Shown here piece after piece: positions 53,208 through 61,906 of a stretch of 64,000 nt of DNA. Both the position numbers and the translations under genes were made by a program. The notes below the pieces were generated by a model, which saw only the letters and a list, made by a program, of their open reading frames with translations, did no database searches and was not told the DNA's origin. The stretch is taken from the NCBI GenBank assembly GCA_937990735.1, contig CALKQT010000013.1:1-64000 (forward strand), in the 5' to 3' direction. The stretch is from an uncultured Campylobacter sp. (lineage in GTDB: Bacteria > Campylobacterota > Campylobacteria > Campylobacterales > Campylobacteraceae). Each line of letters starts with the position of its first letter. The stretch's first letter is position 1.

Positions 53208-55499
53208 ATGAAAACGCTTCAAGAAAATTTAAAGCTTTTTTATCTGGGGCTTGAAAACGGTGAGCCGTTTTTTTATAAAAACAAGGATCTGACGACGCAC
53301 GCGCTCATCATAGGAATGACCGGCAGCGGCAAAACGGGGCTTGGTATCACGCTGCTAGAGGAAGCCGCGATCGATAATATCCCATCCATCATCATCGACC
53401 CTAAGGGCGATCTGACAAATTTAGCTCTTACCTTTCCGCAGATGAGGGCTGAAGATTTTGAGCCCTATATCGACGAGGCCGAGGCGCAAAACAAAGGTCT
53501 TAGCGTGCGCGAGTACGCAGAACAGACCGCAAGTACTTGGCGCAAGGGGATTGAGGGCTCATATCAAGACCTGGCGCGGGTGGAGCTTTTGAAAAACAGC
53601 GCCGATTTTAGAATTTATACGCCCAAATCAAGCGCAGGCCTTGGAATTAGCCTGCTAAGCGACTTTGAAGCGCCGAAGGGCTTAAACGAAGAGGATCTGA
53701 ACAACTACGTAGGCGGCATCGCTACTAGCGTGCTAAGCCTTGCAGGGATTAGCAGCGATAATCTCAGCTCGCCGGAATTTTTACTAATCAGCCAAATTTT
53801 AACCTATCATTTCGGCAGGGGCGAGGGGGTGAGCGTGGTGGATCTCATCGCGCAGATCGGCAATCCGCCATTTGATAAAATCGGCGTTTTCGATGTTAAT
53901 ACTTTTTTTCCGAGCGATAAGCGAATGGCGCTTGCGATGAAGATTAACGCGCTCATCGCAAGCCCAAGTTTTAAGCTTTGGTGCGAGGGCGAGCGGCTAA
54001 ATATCGCCAAGATGCTATTTGATGAAAACGGCAGGGCGAGGGCGAATATATTTTCCATCGCGCATCTAAACGACGATGAGAGGATGTTTTTCGTCACGCT
54101 GCTTTTGGGCGAGATGATCAAATGGATGCGCACCACCAGCGGCACCAGCTCGCTACGCGCAGTACTTTATATGGATGAAATTTACGGCTTCTTCCCGCCA
54201 AACGGCAATCCGCCGAGCAAAACTCCGATGCTTACGCTGCTAAAGCAGGCTCGCGCGTTCGGCCTCGGTTGCGTATTATCGACGCAAAATCCGGTCGATC
54301 TCGATTATAAGGGACTTAGCAATATCGGTACGTGGTTTATCGGACGCTTGCAAACCGCACAGGATAAGGAGCGCGTCATCAGCGGTCTAAGCGGCATCGG
54401 CTCAAATCCGATCGACAAAAGCGTGCTTATGGAGAAAATTTCAAATCTCAAAAAGCGAAATTTTTTGGTAAAAAACATCAACGAGGACGTGCTGCGAGTG
54501 ATCGAGACGCGCTTTGCGCTAAGCTATCTAAAGGGTCCTTTAAGTAACGAGCAAATTTCAAATTTAATGAAAGACAAAAAGGCTGAAATTTCGTCTGTGT
54601 CGGGCGCCGCGCAAGGCGTTAAATCCGCCGGTGCCGCCAAGCCCGTAGTTTCAGCTGAAATTTCGCAGCTTTACAGCTACGGCGCGAGCCTTGAGCTAAG
54701 CCCGTATCTGTATGCAAGCGCAAAGATGCGATTTTGCGACAAGGGAGTCGATTTTACGCAGCAGTGCTCCTTTTTGCTTTCGCTTTCGGACGTAAGCGAA
54801 ATAGATTGGGGCGAGGCCAGCACGCGAGAAGTTGCAAATTTAAGCGGGCAGGAGCAGGCGGGCTCGCTCTATGGCGCGCTTCCTAGCTTTATCGCGGGAG
54901 CAAAAAATTTAAACGCTCAGCTTAAAAGCTTTAAGGAGTGGCTATATCGCAATGAAAAACTCGAGCTTTTTAGCGCGCTTGATCTGCTCTCAAAACCGGG
55001 CGAGAGCAAGGAGGAGTTTTTCGTACGCCTAAGCGATAAGGCAAATGAAGCTTTAGAGGCCAAAACCGACGAGATCACAGCTAAATTTGAAAAGGAAAAG
55101 GCGCGCCTTGAGGATAAAATTTCGCGCGCTAGCGAAAAGTATGAAAAGGAAAAGGGCGACGTGCTAAGTCGCGGGGTGGATGCGGCGCTAAACATAGGCG
55201 GAGCGATCTTAGGCGCGTTTTTAGGTCGCTCGCGCAGCGCCGGCAATATCTCTAAAGCGATCAGCGGAGCTAAAAGCGCGCATAAAATTTTAAACGAACG
55301 AAGCGAAGCCAAAAACGCACAAAACAGCCTAAACGCGCTGCAAGATGAGCTGGAGGTCCTTACGCAGAAATTTGAGGCTGAAGTGGACGCGCTAAAACAG
55401 AGCCTGGATCTAAAAAATATTAAACTCGAAACGAAAGAAATTTCGCCGAAGAAAACCGACATCTACGACGAGAAAATTTCGCTACTTTGGAAGAGCTAA
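53208..55499 (+). CDS. HerA-like / DUF853 ATPase
   Basis: A 763-residue ATP-binding protein of the HerA/FtsK superfamily. Walker A GMTGSGKTGLGI (near residue 37), Walker B-like VLYMDEIYGFFPP (near 325) and a LSTQNPVDLDYKGLSN sensor region are present, as in DUF853/HerA C-terminal proteins. The C-terminal third has two coiled-coil stretches (AKFEKEKARLEDKISRASEK; LNALQDELEVL) around a glycine-rich segment (GGAILGAFLGRSRS). Role not established; HerA-type enzymes translocate DNA. It starts an operon with plsY and folB. Confidence 0.82.
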   Translation: MKTLQENLKLFYLGLENGEPFFYKNKDLTTHALIIGMTGSGKTGLGITLLEEAAIDNIPSIIIDPKGDLTNLALTFPQMRAEDFEPYIDEAEAQNKGLSVREYAEQTASTWRKGIEGSYQDLARVELLKNSADFRIYTPKSSAGLGISLLSDFEAPKGLNEEDLNNYVGGIATSVLSLAGISSDNLSSPEFLLISQILTYHFGRGEGVSVVDLIAQIGNPPFDKIGVFDVNTFFPSDKRMALAMKINALIASPSFKLWCEGERLNIAKMLFDENGRARANIFSIAHLNDDERMFFVTLLLGEMIKWMRTTSGTSSLRAVLYMDEIYGFFPPNGNPPSKTPMLTLLKQARAFGLGCVLSTQNPVDLDYKGLSNIGTWFIGRLQTAQDKERVISGLSGIGSNPIDKSVLMEKISNLKKRNFLVKNINEDVLRVIETRFALSYLKGPLSNEQISNLMKDKKAEISSVSGAAQGVKSAGAAKPVVSAEISQLYSYGASLELSPYLYASAKMRFCDKGVDFTQQCSFLLSLSDVSEIDWGEASTREVANLSGQEQAGSLYGALPSFIAGAKNLNAQLKSFKEWLYRNEKLELFSALDLLSKPGESKEEFFVRLSDKANEALEAKTDEITAKFEKEKARLEDKISRASEKYEKEKGDVLSRGVDAALNIGGAILGAFLGRSRSAGNISKAISGAKSAHKILNERSEAKNAQNSLNALQDELEVLTQKFEAEVDALKQSLDLKNIKLETKEISPKKTDIYDEKISLLWKS

Positions 55500-55511
55500 A
55501 GGGAGAATTTT

Positions 55512-56255
55512 ATGGATAAACTTAGTGAAATTTTAAATATCATATACGCCGCACTCTGCGATCCTAGCTCAAAATATTTTCTAGGAGATGAGCATGGAAT
55601 TCTAGGAAGCGGAATTCTTGGAATTTTATATAGGACATTTACGGCGCCGAATTTTTGGTGCTACTTTGCTGCGTATCTGATCGCTGCGATCCCCTTTGGG
55701 CTTTTGATCGGCAGATACCTAGGCGGCGTGGATATCAAAAGCGAAGGCAGCGGCTCCATAGGTGCCACCAACGTCCTTCGCGTCTTAAAAACTCGCGATC
55801 CGCAAAAAGCAAAAAAGCTCGCGATCCTCACCGTCGCCTGCGACGCGCTAAAGGGCGTCCTGCCGATACTGATCGCGCGGGCTTTGGGCTTTGATGAAAA
55901 CGTGCTATGGAGCATGGCTGTCTTTGCAGTACTTGGGCATTGCTTTAGTCCGTATCTGAAATTTAACGGCGGCAAGGGCATTGCGACGGGAGCCGGCGTG
56001 CTTGCTTGCTTTATTCCTATCGAGCTTATCATCGCGCTTGCCGTTTGGTTTGTAGTCGGCAAGACGGTTAAAATTTCATCCGTAGCATCGCTTGCAGCGG
56101 CGCTTGCGCTAGTTATCGCTAGCTACGTGATCCATCCGCAGATGCCGGCGATCAACACTCATGCGCCGATCTTTCTGATAGTTTTCATCGTATTTTACAA
56201 ACACGCGCCGAATATCGCCAGGCTGCTTAAGGGCGAGGAAAAGCGCGTAGTATGA
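55512..56255 (+). CDS. plsY: acyl-phosphate glycerol-3-phosphate acyltransferase
   Basis: Membrane enzyme that uses acyl-phosphate from PlsX to acylate glycerol-3-phosphate. Core marks: AAIPFGLLIGRYLGGVDI, GSGSIGATNVLRVL and GHCFSPYLKFNGGKGIATG. At 247 residues it is about 45 longer than usual: an N-terminal extension (residues 1-45) with EIL/GILGSGILGI stretches precedes the first family helix. The start has a strong AGGGAG, so the extension seems real. folB overlaps by four bases. Confidence 0.93.
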   Translation: MDKLSEILNIIYAALCDPSSKYFLGDEHGILGSGILGILYRTFTAPNFWCYFAAYLIAAIPFGLLIGRYLGGVDIKSEGSGSIGATNVLRVLKTRDPQKAKKLAILTVACDALKGVLPILIARALGFDENVLWSMAVFAVLGHCFSPYLKFNGGKGIATGAGVLACFIPIELIIALAVWFVVGKTVKISSVASLAAALALVIASYVIHPQMPAINTHAPIFLIVFIVFYKHAPNIARLLKGEEKRVV

Positions 56256-56569
56256 TTAAAATTTTAATCGAAAAGCTGGAATTCGGTGCGATAATCGGGA
56301 CGCTGGATTTTGAGCGCAAGCGCGAGCAGCGCGTATGGGTGTGGGCGAAGTTTGGAGCAGAAGAATTTATCGATTACGCGCGGGTTTGCGAATATATCAA
56401 AGCGGAGTTTCGCGAGAAAAAATTTCGCCTCGTGGAGGACGCGCTAAGATACTTTGCGCAGGAGTTTCACTCAAAATTTCGATCGATGGATTATTTTTAT
56501 ATGAAAATTTTAAAGCCCGAAATTTTACAAGATGCGAGCGTCGGCGCGGAAATAGAGATAAAATTTTAA
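56252..56569 (+). CDS. folB: dihydroneopterin aldolase
   Basis: Folate-pathway enzyme of the tunnelling fold, 105 residues. The start IEKLEFGAIIGTLDFERKRE and the later DYARVCEYIKAEF and LVEDALRYFAQE fit FolB, with the catalytic Lys expected near the C-terminal KILKPE. It shares an ATGA overlap with plsY, a pairing common in epsilonproteobacteria. Confidence 0.85.
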   Translation: MIKILIEKLEFGAIIGTLDFERKREQRVWVWAKFGAEEFIDYARVCEYIKAEFREKKFRLVEDALRYFAQEFHSKFRSMDYFYMKILKPEILQDASVGAEIEIKF

Positions 56570-56606
56570 AATTTCTTTAAAAAATCTTGAAATTTTGCTT
56601 AAAATA

Positions 56607-56615
56607 TGTTAAAAT
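56607..56615 (+). promoter_or_regulatory. extended -10 promoter of cosR
   Basis: TGTTAAAAT (-10 TAAAAT at 56610-56615) lies 31 bases before the cosR ATG, with AAGGAAAT as ribosome binding site. Confidence 0.45.
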
Positions 56616-56645
56616 CGCCGCAAAATTTTAAGGCAAGGAAATTAA

Positions 56646-57317
56646 ATGAGAATTTTAATAGTCGAGGACGAGGTGACTTTAAACAAGACGATAGCGGAGG
56701 GCTTGATGGAGTTCGGCTATCAGACGGATACTTCCGAGAGTTTTAAGGACGCAGAGTATTATATCGGCATTAGAAATTATGATTTGGTGCTAACCGATTG
56801 GATGCTAGCTGACGGCAACGGCATCGATCTCATCGCATTGGTTAAGCAAAAATCCGCGCGCACCTCTGTCGTCGTGCTATCTGCAAAAGACGATAAAGAA
56901 AGCGAGATCAAAGCGCTTCGCGCGGGCGCGGACGATTTTATCAAAAAACCTTTCGACTTTGATGTTTTAGTAGCGCGTCTCGAGGCTAGACTTCGCTTCG
57001 GCGGCTCAAATATCATCAAAATCGACGATCTTATCATCGATCCGGACGAGGAAAAGATCACATATCTAGGTCAAGAGATCGAGCTTAAGGGCAAGCCGTT
57101 TGAGGTGCTAACTCACTTGGCGCGCCACAGCGATCAGATCGTAAGCAAAGAGCAGCTATTAGATGCCATCTGGGAGGAGCCTGAGCTCGTTACGCCAAAC
57201 GTCATCGAAGTCGCGATCAATCAAATTCGACAGAAAATGGATAAGCCTCTAAATATCTCTACGATCGAGACCGTTCGCAGACGCGGATATAGATTTTGCT
57301 TTCCACAAAAAGCCTAA
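56646..57317 (+). CDS. cosR: CosR/HsrA-type OmpR-family response regulator
   Basis: DNA-binding regulator of 223 residues. The winged-helix half (KGKPFEVLTHLARHSDQIVS ... ETVRRRGYRFCFP) is almost the same as I remember for C. jejuni CosR and H. pylori HsrA/HP1043, essential regulators of oxidative stress and metabolism. Those are orphans with altered receiver sites. Here the receiver looks complete: acidic pair Glu7/Asp8, Asp51 in LVLTDWMLADG, Ser79 and Lys101 in DDFIKKPF. A histidine kinase gene overlaps its end by 22 bases. It should be a phosphorylatable regulator. Confidence 0.92.
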   Translation: MRILIVEDEVTLNKTIAEGLMEFGYQTDTSESFKDAEYYIGIRNYDLVLTDWMLADGNGIDLIALVKQKSARTSVVVLSAKDDKESEIKALRAGADDFIKKPFDFDVLVARLEARLRFGGSNIIKIDDLIIDPDEEKITYLGQEIELKGKPFEVLTHLARHSDQIVSKEQLLDAIWEEPELVTPNVIEVAINQIRQKMDKPLNISTIETVRRRGYRFCFPQKA

Positions 57318-58603
57318 GAGTCCGCTTTGTAATACAATTAGCATCCGCTTCGTTGATGCTAATTGTCATTTTTTCGGTAATGCTCTATAATTATATGAGA
57401 ATTACCATCTTTGAAACTCCCGTTCAAAATTTAATCCAAAGAGCACAAAAAATCGTAGACGCCTCCGTGCCGCCTGAGAAAATTTCATCTTTTTTGCAAA
57501 ACACGCCGGGCGAGTACGAAAGCAAAATCATCGAAAACGAAAGTATCAATAAACCTAAATTTGTCGAAAGCTCCGAGGATGGCAGGAGCTATTTACAGCT
57601 GTACTATCCTTATGGTAAGAATAAAATTTTAAGCATTAAAGCAGACGTGAGCATCTATGCAAACATCGTAAATCAAATACTCATCGACATAATTTTAGTA
57701 AATTTGACTATGATATTTTTGGTGGTGTTTTACGCGATGTTTCTCTCTCGCATGCTGCTAATGCCGATTAAGCTGATCAGCCAAAGGCTCGCCTCGGTGG
57801 ATGAAAAATTTCTAAAGCCTATCGACGGGGCCGAAATCCCGAGCGAGTTTAATATGCTTTCAAACAGCATTAACCGCCTACTTGAGCGTATCGAGACTTT
57901 CATTTTGTATCAAAAAGAGCTTTTTATCGGCATCGCGCACGAGCTTAAGACCCCGCTTGCGGTTATGAAAACCAAAAACGAAGTTACCCTCATCAAGCCG
58001 CGCGAGAGCGAGAAATACGTCGAGGCGCTTAAAAATAATAACGACTCGATCGATAATATGAATAAAATGATCAGCTCCATCCTAGAGATAGGTCGGCAGG
58101 AGGGGGCGCAGTTCGAAGCGCCCGAGCAGACCGATATGATCGCGTATCTGCGGGAGCTATGCGTGGGCTTTAAAATTTTAGCGCGCACGGCAGGCAAGGA
58201 CTTGACGATGGATCTTAAGCCTGAACAGCTTGAAATTTCGGTGCAGAAAAGCCTCTTTATGCACGTGATTCAAAATTTTATCCAAAACGCCATAAAATTT
58301 TCTCCGGACGGCGAAAAGGTACTGATCGAGAGCGAAATTTCGGACGGAAATTTCATAGTGCGGGTCGCAAACAAAGGCGAGCCGCTTAACGAAGAGATCG
58401 ATTATTTCGCGCCTTTTAAGCGCTACGGCGGCAAACCGGGAGCCGGGCTCGGGCTATTTTTAGCCAAAAATGCTGCTCAAGCGATGGGTGCGCAAGTAGA
58501 TCTTAAAAACGACAAAGGGCGCTCGCTAATCGTCGCGATTTTCAAACTTCCGCTAAAAAATTTAAGAAATAGCCCGAAATTCCGCTATTTTAAAACAAAA
58601 TGA
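57296..58603 (+). CDS. sensor histidine kinase next to cosR
   Basis: Membrane histidine kinase of 435 residues. Two helices (VIQLASASLMLIVIFSVML near 12-30 and an Ile/Leu-rich one near 125-150) flank a periplasmic sensor of about 95 residues; a HAMP-like linker, then H box IAHELKTPLAVM (His215), N box FIQNAIKFSP and G box GAGLGLFLAKN follow. The start TTG 57296 lies inside cosR (22-base overlap) and lacks a clear ribosome binding site, suggesting coupled translation. In C. jejuni no kinase lies between cosR and fdxB, as far as I recall. Confidence 0.88.
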   Translation: MLSTKSLRVRFVIQLASASLMLIVIFSVMLYNYMRITIFETPVQNLIQRAQKIVDASVPPEKISSFLQNTPGEYESKIIENESINKPKFVESSEDGRSYLQLYYPYGKNKILSIKADVSIYANIVNQILIDIILVNLTMIFLVVFYAMFLSRMLLMPIKLISQRLASVDEKFLKPIDGAEIPSEFNMLSNSINRLLERIETFILYQKELFIGIAHELKTPLAVMKTKNEVTLIKPRESEKYVEALKNNNDSIDNMNKMISSILEIGRQEGAQFEAPEQTDMIAYLRELCVGFKILARTAGKDLTMDLKPEQLEISVQKSLFMHVIQNFIQNAIKFSPDGEKVLIESEISDGNFIVRVANKGEPLNEEIDYFAPFKRYGGKPGAGLGLFLAKNAAQAMGAQVDLKNDKGRSLIVAIFKLPLKNLRNSPKFRYFKTK

Positions 58604-58652
58604 AGCTTTTTATGGTATAAACGCCATAAATTTTTTCGTAAGGTAAAATTAT

Positions 58653-58898
58653 ATGTCATTGTTGATTACAAAAGAATGCATCAGTTGCGACGCTTGCCGC
58701 GAGGAATGCCCTAATGAAGCTATTTTTGAGGATGAGCCGATATACATCATAGATGCCGATCGATGTTGCGAGTGCGTAGATGATTACTCTGAGCCTGCTT
58801 GCATCGTGGTCTGCCCAGTCGAGTGTATCATCACCGATCCCGATAATATCGAGACGGCGGACGAGCTGAAATACAAACACGTCCATATGGAAATTTAA
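58653..58898 (+). CDS. fdxB: 2[4Fe-4S] ferredoxin, YfhL type
   Basis: An 81-residue ferredoxin with motifs CISCDACREECPNEAI and CCECVDDYSEPACIVVCPVECI, the second with the widened spacer of YfhL/Chromatium-type ferredoxins. Same neighbour order (cosR side, fdxB, phosphatase) as in C. jejuni. Its stop directly abuts the next ATG, so it is cotranscribed with ppx. Confidence 0.9.
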   Translation: MSLLITKECISCDACREECPNEAIFEDEPIYIIDADRCCECVDDYSEPACIVVCPVECIITDPDNIETADELKYKHVHMEI

Positions 58899-60341
58899 AT
58901 GCCCAAGCGCGTCGCAGTCATAGATCTGGGCTCAAATTCCGCTAGAGCCGTGATTTTTGAGCGCACGAGTAGGCTCGGATTTTTCATTTTGGCCGAGCAT
59001 AAGATTAAGATCCGCCTAGGCGAGGGCGCTTATGAAAACGGCGGAATTTTAACTCCCGAAGCGATGCAGAAATGTCTGCTGGCGTTTAAAAAATTTAAAA
59101 CCCTGGTATGCAATTACAAGGCTAAACGCGTGCTTTGCATCGGTACATCCGCGCTTCGCGATGCGCCGAACGGAGCCGAGTTTATAAATCTCGTCCGCAA
59201 GCAAACGGGCATTACGATCCGCAAGATAGACGGGCAGACGGAGGCTTATCTGGGTGCCTATGCGGCGCAAAATTTGCTTAGCGACTTTTCCGAGGGCGTT
59301 ACGCTTGACATCGGCGGCGGCTCGACTGAGCTTGCTTACATAAAAAACGGTAGGATAGAAAATAAAATTTCTCTAAATTTAGGCACGGTGCGGCTAAAGG
59401 AGCTGTTTTTCGATCGCGGCGACACGAAGGGGCTGGAGAAATACATAAATAGCGCGATCTCGCAGGTAGGCGCCGAGTTTCGCACGCAAAATTTAATCGT
59501 AATGGGCGGCTCCGCGCGAGCGCTCTCCGGCGCCGTGATGAGCCTGCAAAACCATCCGCTAAAGATCGTGCATAATTTCAGCTATGATTATGAAAAATAC
59601 GCGCCGTTTTTTGCCAAGCTGATGAGCGCAAAGACGCTTGATTTGGCGAAATTCCCGATCAAAAAAGACCGCTACGACACGATAAGAGAGGGCGCCATCA
59701 TCTTCGATAAGATCGTAAGGCGCCTGGGAGCGAAAAAGATCATCACCAGTGGCGTGGGAGTGCGAGAGGGGGCGTTTTTAGGCTCGATTCTGCGCGGCGC
59801 AAACTTACCTAGAGGCTTTAATCCGAGCCTAAGAAGTCTTAAAGATCGCTTCGCTTCCGAGCCGAGCGAGGCTCCGAAGTTCGCAAAGGCGCTGTTTTGC
59901 GCGCTATCGCCTCTGCACGGCTTGAGCGAAAAATATATTAAAATTCTGCAGACCGCAGCATCGCTTTGCGAGATTGGGCGGGCGATCGGCTTTTATGCCA
60001 AGCATGAAACCAGCGCGGATATGGTGCTCGGTGGGCTGAACTACCGCACGACGCACAAAGAAAAGGCGCTAATAGCCGCGATCATCTCGATGCACGGAAA
60101 GCGCGAGCTGGGAGCTACGTTCGCGCCTTTGAGCGCGATTTTGCCGGACGCCGCCAAGCTTGCCTGGCTCAGCTATATTTTGGAGCTTGCGCGCCTCTTA
60201 AGCGAAAACGCACTAAAAAATTTAGAATTTTGCTTTGAAAATTCCACTCTTAAAATCTCCGGCGCGGATAATTTGATAATGCTTAAAGGAAGCCTTAAAA
60301 AGCTCTCAAAGCCCGCGATTTTTGCAATAAAATTTCTTTAA
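58899..60341 (+). CDS. Ppx/GppA exopolyphosphatase family phosphatase
   Basis: An actin/Hsp70-fold phosphatase of 480 residues acting on polyphosphate or pppGpp. Phosphate loop VAVIDLGSNSARAVIFE, GTSALRDA, the Glu-containing DGQTEAYLGAYAA and LDIGGGSTELAY are visible; a C-terminal HD-like helical domain follows (KYIKILQTAASLCEIG). Which of the two substrates dominates is not readable. Start follows the fdxB stop without a gap. Confidence 0.9.
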   Translation: MPKRVAVIDLGSNSARAVIFERTSRLGFFILAEHKIKIRLGEGAYENGGILTPEAMQKCLLAFKKFKTLVCNYKAKRVLCIGTSALRDAPNGAEFINLVRKQTGITIRKIDGQTEAYLGAYAAQNLLSDFSEGVTLDIGGGSTELAYIKNGRIENKISLNLGTVRLKELFFDRGDTKGLEKYINSAISQVGAEFRTQNLIVMGGSARALSGAVMSLQNHPLKIVHNFSYDYEKYAPFFAKLMSAKTLDLAKFPIKKDRYDTIREGAIIFDKIVRRLGAKKIITSGVGVREGAFLGSILRGANLPRGFNPSLRSLKDRFASEPSEAPKFAKALFCALSPLHGLSEKYIKILQTAASLCEIGRAIGFYAKHETSADMVLGGLNYRTTHKEKALIAAIISMHGKRELGATFAPLSAILPDAAKLAWLSYILELARLLSENALKNLEFCFENSTLKISGADNLIMLKGSLKKLSKPAIFAIKFL

Positions 60342-60436
60342 ATAGCGCCCTGCTTGTCACGCAAGTTTAAGACGGGCGGAGTTCGTTTAATTTTATGAGC
60401 TTGAAGCGGGCGATAAATCCCTATCAATAGCTCTTT

Positions 60437-61525
60437 TTAAATTTTAATTCCATTCTTGGCTAAAGAATAGACGCTAAAAAATCCGTAGTCGGTGCGGACG
60501 TAAAGGCGCTCGCCTGCGATTTTAATAGCGGCGGTTTTAACGCAGTGCTCGCACTCAAACTCGCCTAAGAGGCGAAAATCCTCCAAGCCGAATGCTTTAA
60601 ATCCACCATAAAAATACGTAAGAAAAATTTGATCGTTTGCGGCAAACCTCATTACGCTTCTTGGCAAGCTTTTTGGTACGCTTAGACGCTTTTTGCTTGC
60701 GACGTCCCAAAAATACAGCTCATCAAAGCCGTTATTTACGACCAAAATCGCGTCATTTTTGATAAGCCCCACGTTGAGGGAGTGTATATAGCCCACGTCG
60801 CATTCGATACGGCAAAGCTCGGCGAAGTCTTTTAGGTGGTAGAGCCTAGCGACATTTTTGCCGCCTTCATCCCCACAGGCTACGCAAATTTTATTGCCGA
60901 AGCCTATTGCTTTTGCAGAAAAATCCGTTTTAAAATTTAGCTTCTTGTCGCTTCCGAAAGCTAAAATTCCATCTGTGCCGCAGGCTAGAATTTCGCCGTT
61001 GCCGCTTAGAGCAGAGCTAAAGCCTCCCCCTGTGATACCCCAGGTTTCAAAAAGCCTACTGAATTTTTCTCCATCAAAAAGAAAGAATTCGTGGTCCAAA
61101 TCAAGCACCAAGGCCTTTTTGGTAGCGGTCATTTTCCACGCTAAAATTTTTGGTAGCTTAATTTGCGCAAGAGTTCTTAGCTCGTCGTCCAGCATGATTA
61201 AATAATCGCAGCCATGCTCGTCAAAATTACATTTATAGACGTAAAATTTATCCTCAAACTCGGCAAATCCAAGCGCTCCGCTGTATCCGCCGCCGATATA
61301 GGCATGCGCTAGTGCCTCGCCGAATTTCGCTTCTTTGTTTTCATAGATGAAGCCCTTTTTTAGGGCATCAACTTGCTTTTTTACGAAAGCTTTTTGCAAG
61401 GCATCGCGATTTGCGAATTCTTTAGAGCTTAGCCTTTCTTTGCCGTTTTGTAGCGTCTTTGAAATCAAACTAAGCCCTTGCGTTTGAAGCAGGATCTCTT
61501 TCTCGCCATCGGTAAATTTTTTCAT
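60437..61525 (-). CDS. WGR-like domain plus beta-propeller protein
   Basis: A 362-residue soluble protein that I do not recognise as a named family. The first 60 residues resemble a WGR-type domain: LSLISKTLQNGKERLSSKEF and then ALQKAFVKKQVDALKKGFIY, close to the family pattern of a strand, a turn and a helix ending in KKGY. The rest is a run of beta-strand pairs (for example LVLDLDHEFFLFDGEKFSRL, GEILACGTDGILAFGSD, DELYFWDVASKKRLSVP), as in a beta-propeller. No signal peptide. It is a single gene convergent with ppx. Confidence 0.6.
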   Translation of the reverse strand: MKKFTDGEKEILLQTQGLSLISKTLQNGKERLSSKEFANRDALQKAFVKKQVDALKKGFIYENKEAKFGEALAHAYIGGGYSGALGFAEFEDKFYVYKCNFDEHGCDYLIMLDDELRTLAQIKLPKILAWKMTATKKALVLDLDHEFFLFDGEKFSRLFETWGITGGGFSSALSGNGEILACGTDGILAFGSDKKLNFKTDFSAKAIGFGNKICVACGDEGGKNVARLYHLKDFAELCRIECDVGYIHSLNVGLIKNDAILVVNNGFDELYFWDVASKKRLSVPKSLPRSVMRFAANDQIFLTYFYGGFKAFGLEDFRLLGEFECEHCVKTAAIKIAGERLYVRTDYGFFSVYSLAKNGIKI

Positions 61526-61600
61526 AGCAGCCCCTGGGTATAAATTTGAAGTCTAATTTTAGAATTTAAAAGCTTAAACTACCGGGCGCGGCAAAGCTAT

Positions 61601-61906
61601 TTAAAATCTACCGAGCGCTTCTTTGACGTGATCCTCCGCCATATCGATATTCCACATCGGCTCAAAGACGAGATTGATCTCTACTTCGCCGACGCCGTCC
61701 ACGCTCTCGGCACCCGCGCGTACCCATTCTACCATCATCTCATGCAGCGGGCACGACTGAGTCGATAGCGTCATCGTGACTTTGGCGTTGTTTGCCTCAT
61801 CTACCGCTACGTCGTAGATGAGCCCTAGCGACACGACGTCAAAGCCCACCTCAGGGTCCACCACGGCGCGAAGTGCGTCGTAAATTTGTTCTTTCGTTAC
61901 TTTCAT
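61601..61906 (-). CDS. MIP18/DUF59 metal-sulfur cluster protein
   Basis: A 101-residue protein of the DUF59 family (PaaD/SufT-like), which assists Fe-S cluster assembly. VVDPEVGFDVVSLGLIYDV and TLSTQSCPLHEMM with the conserved Cys are typical; the end includes FEPMWNIDMA. It overlaps the upstream membrane-protein gene by four bases and is the last gene of a three-gene unit. Confidence 0.88.
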   Translation of the reverse strand: MKVTKEQIYDALRAVVDPEVGFDVVSLGLIYDVAVDEANNAKVTMTLSTQSCPLHEMMVEWVRAGAESVDGVGEVEINLVFEPMWNIDMAEDHVKEALGRF

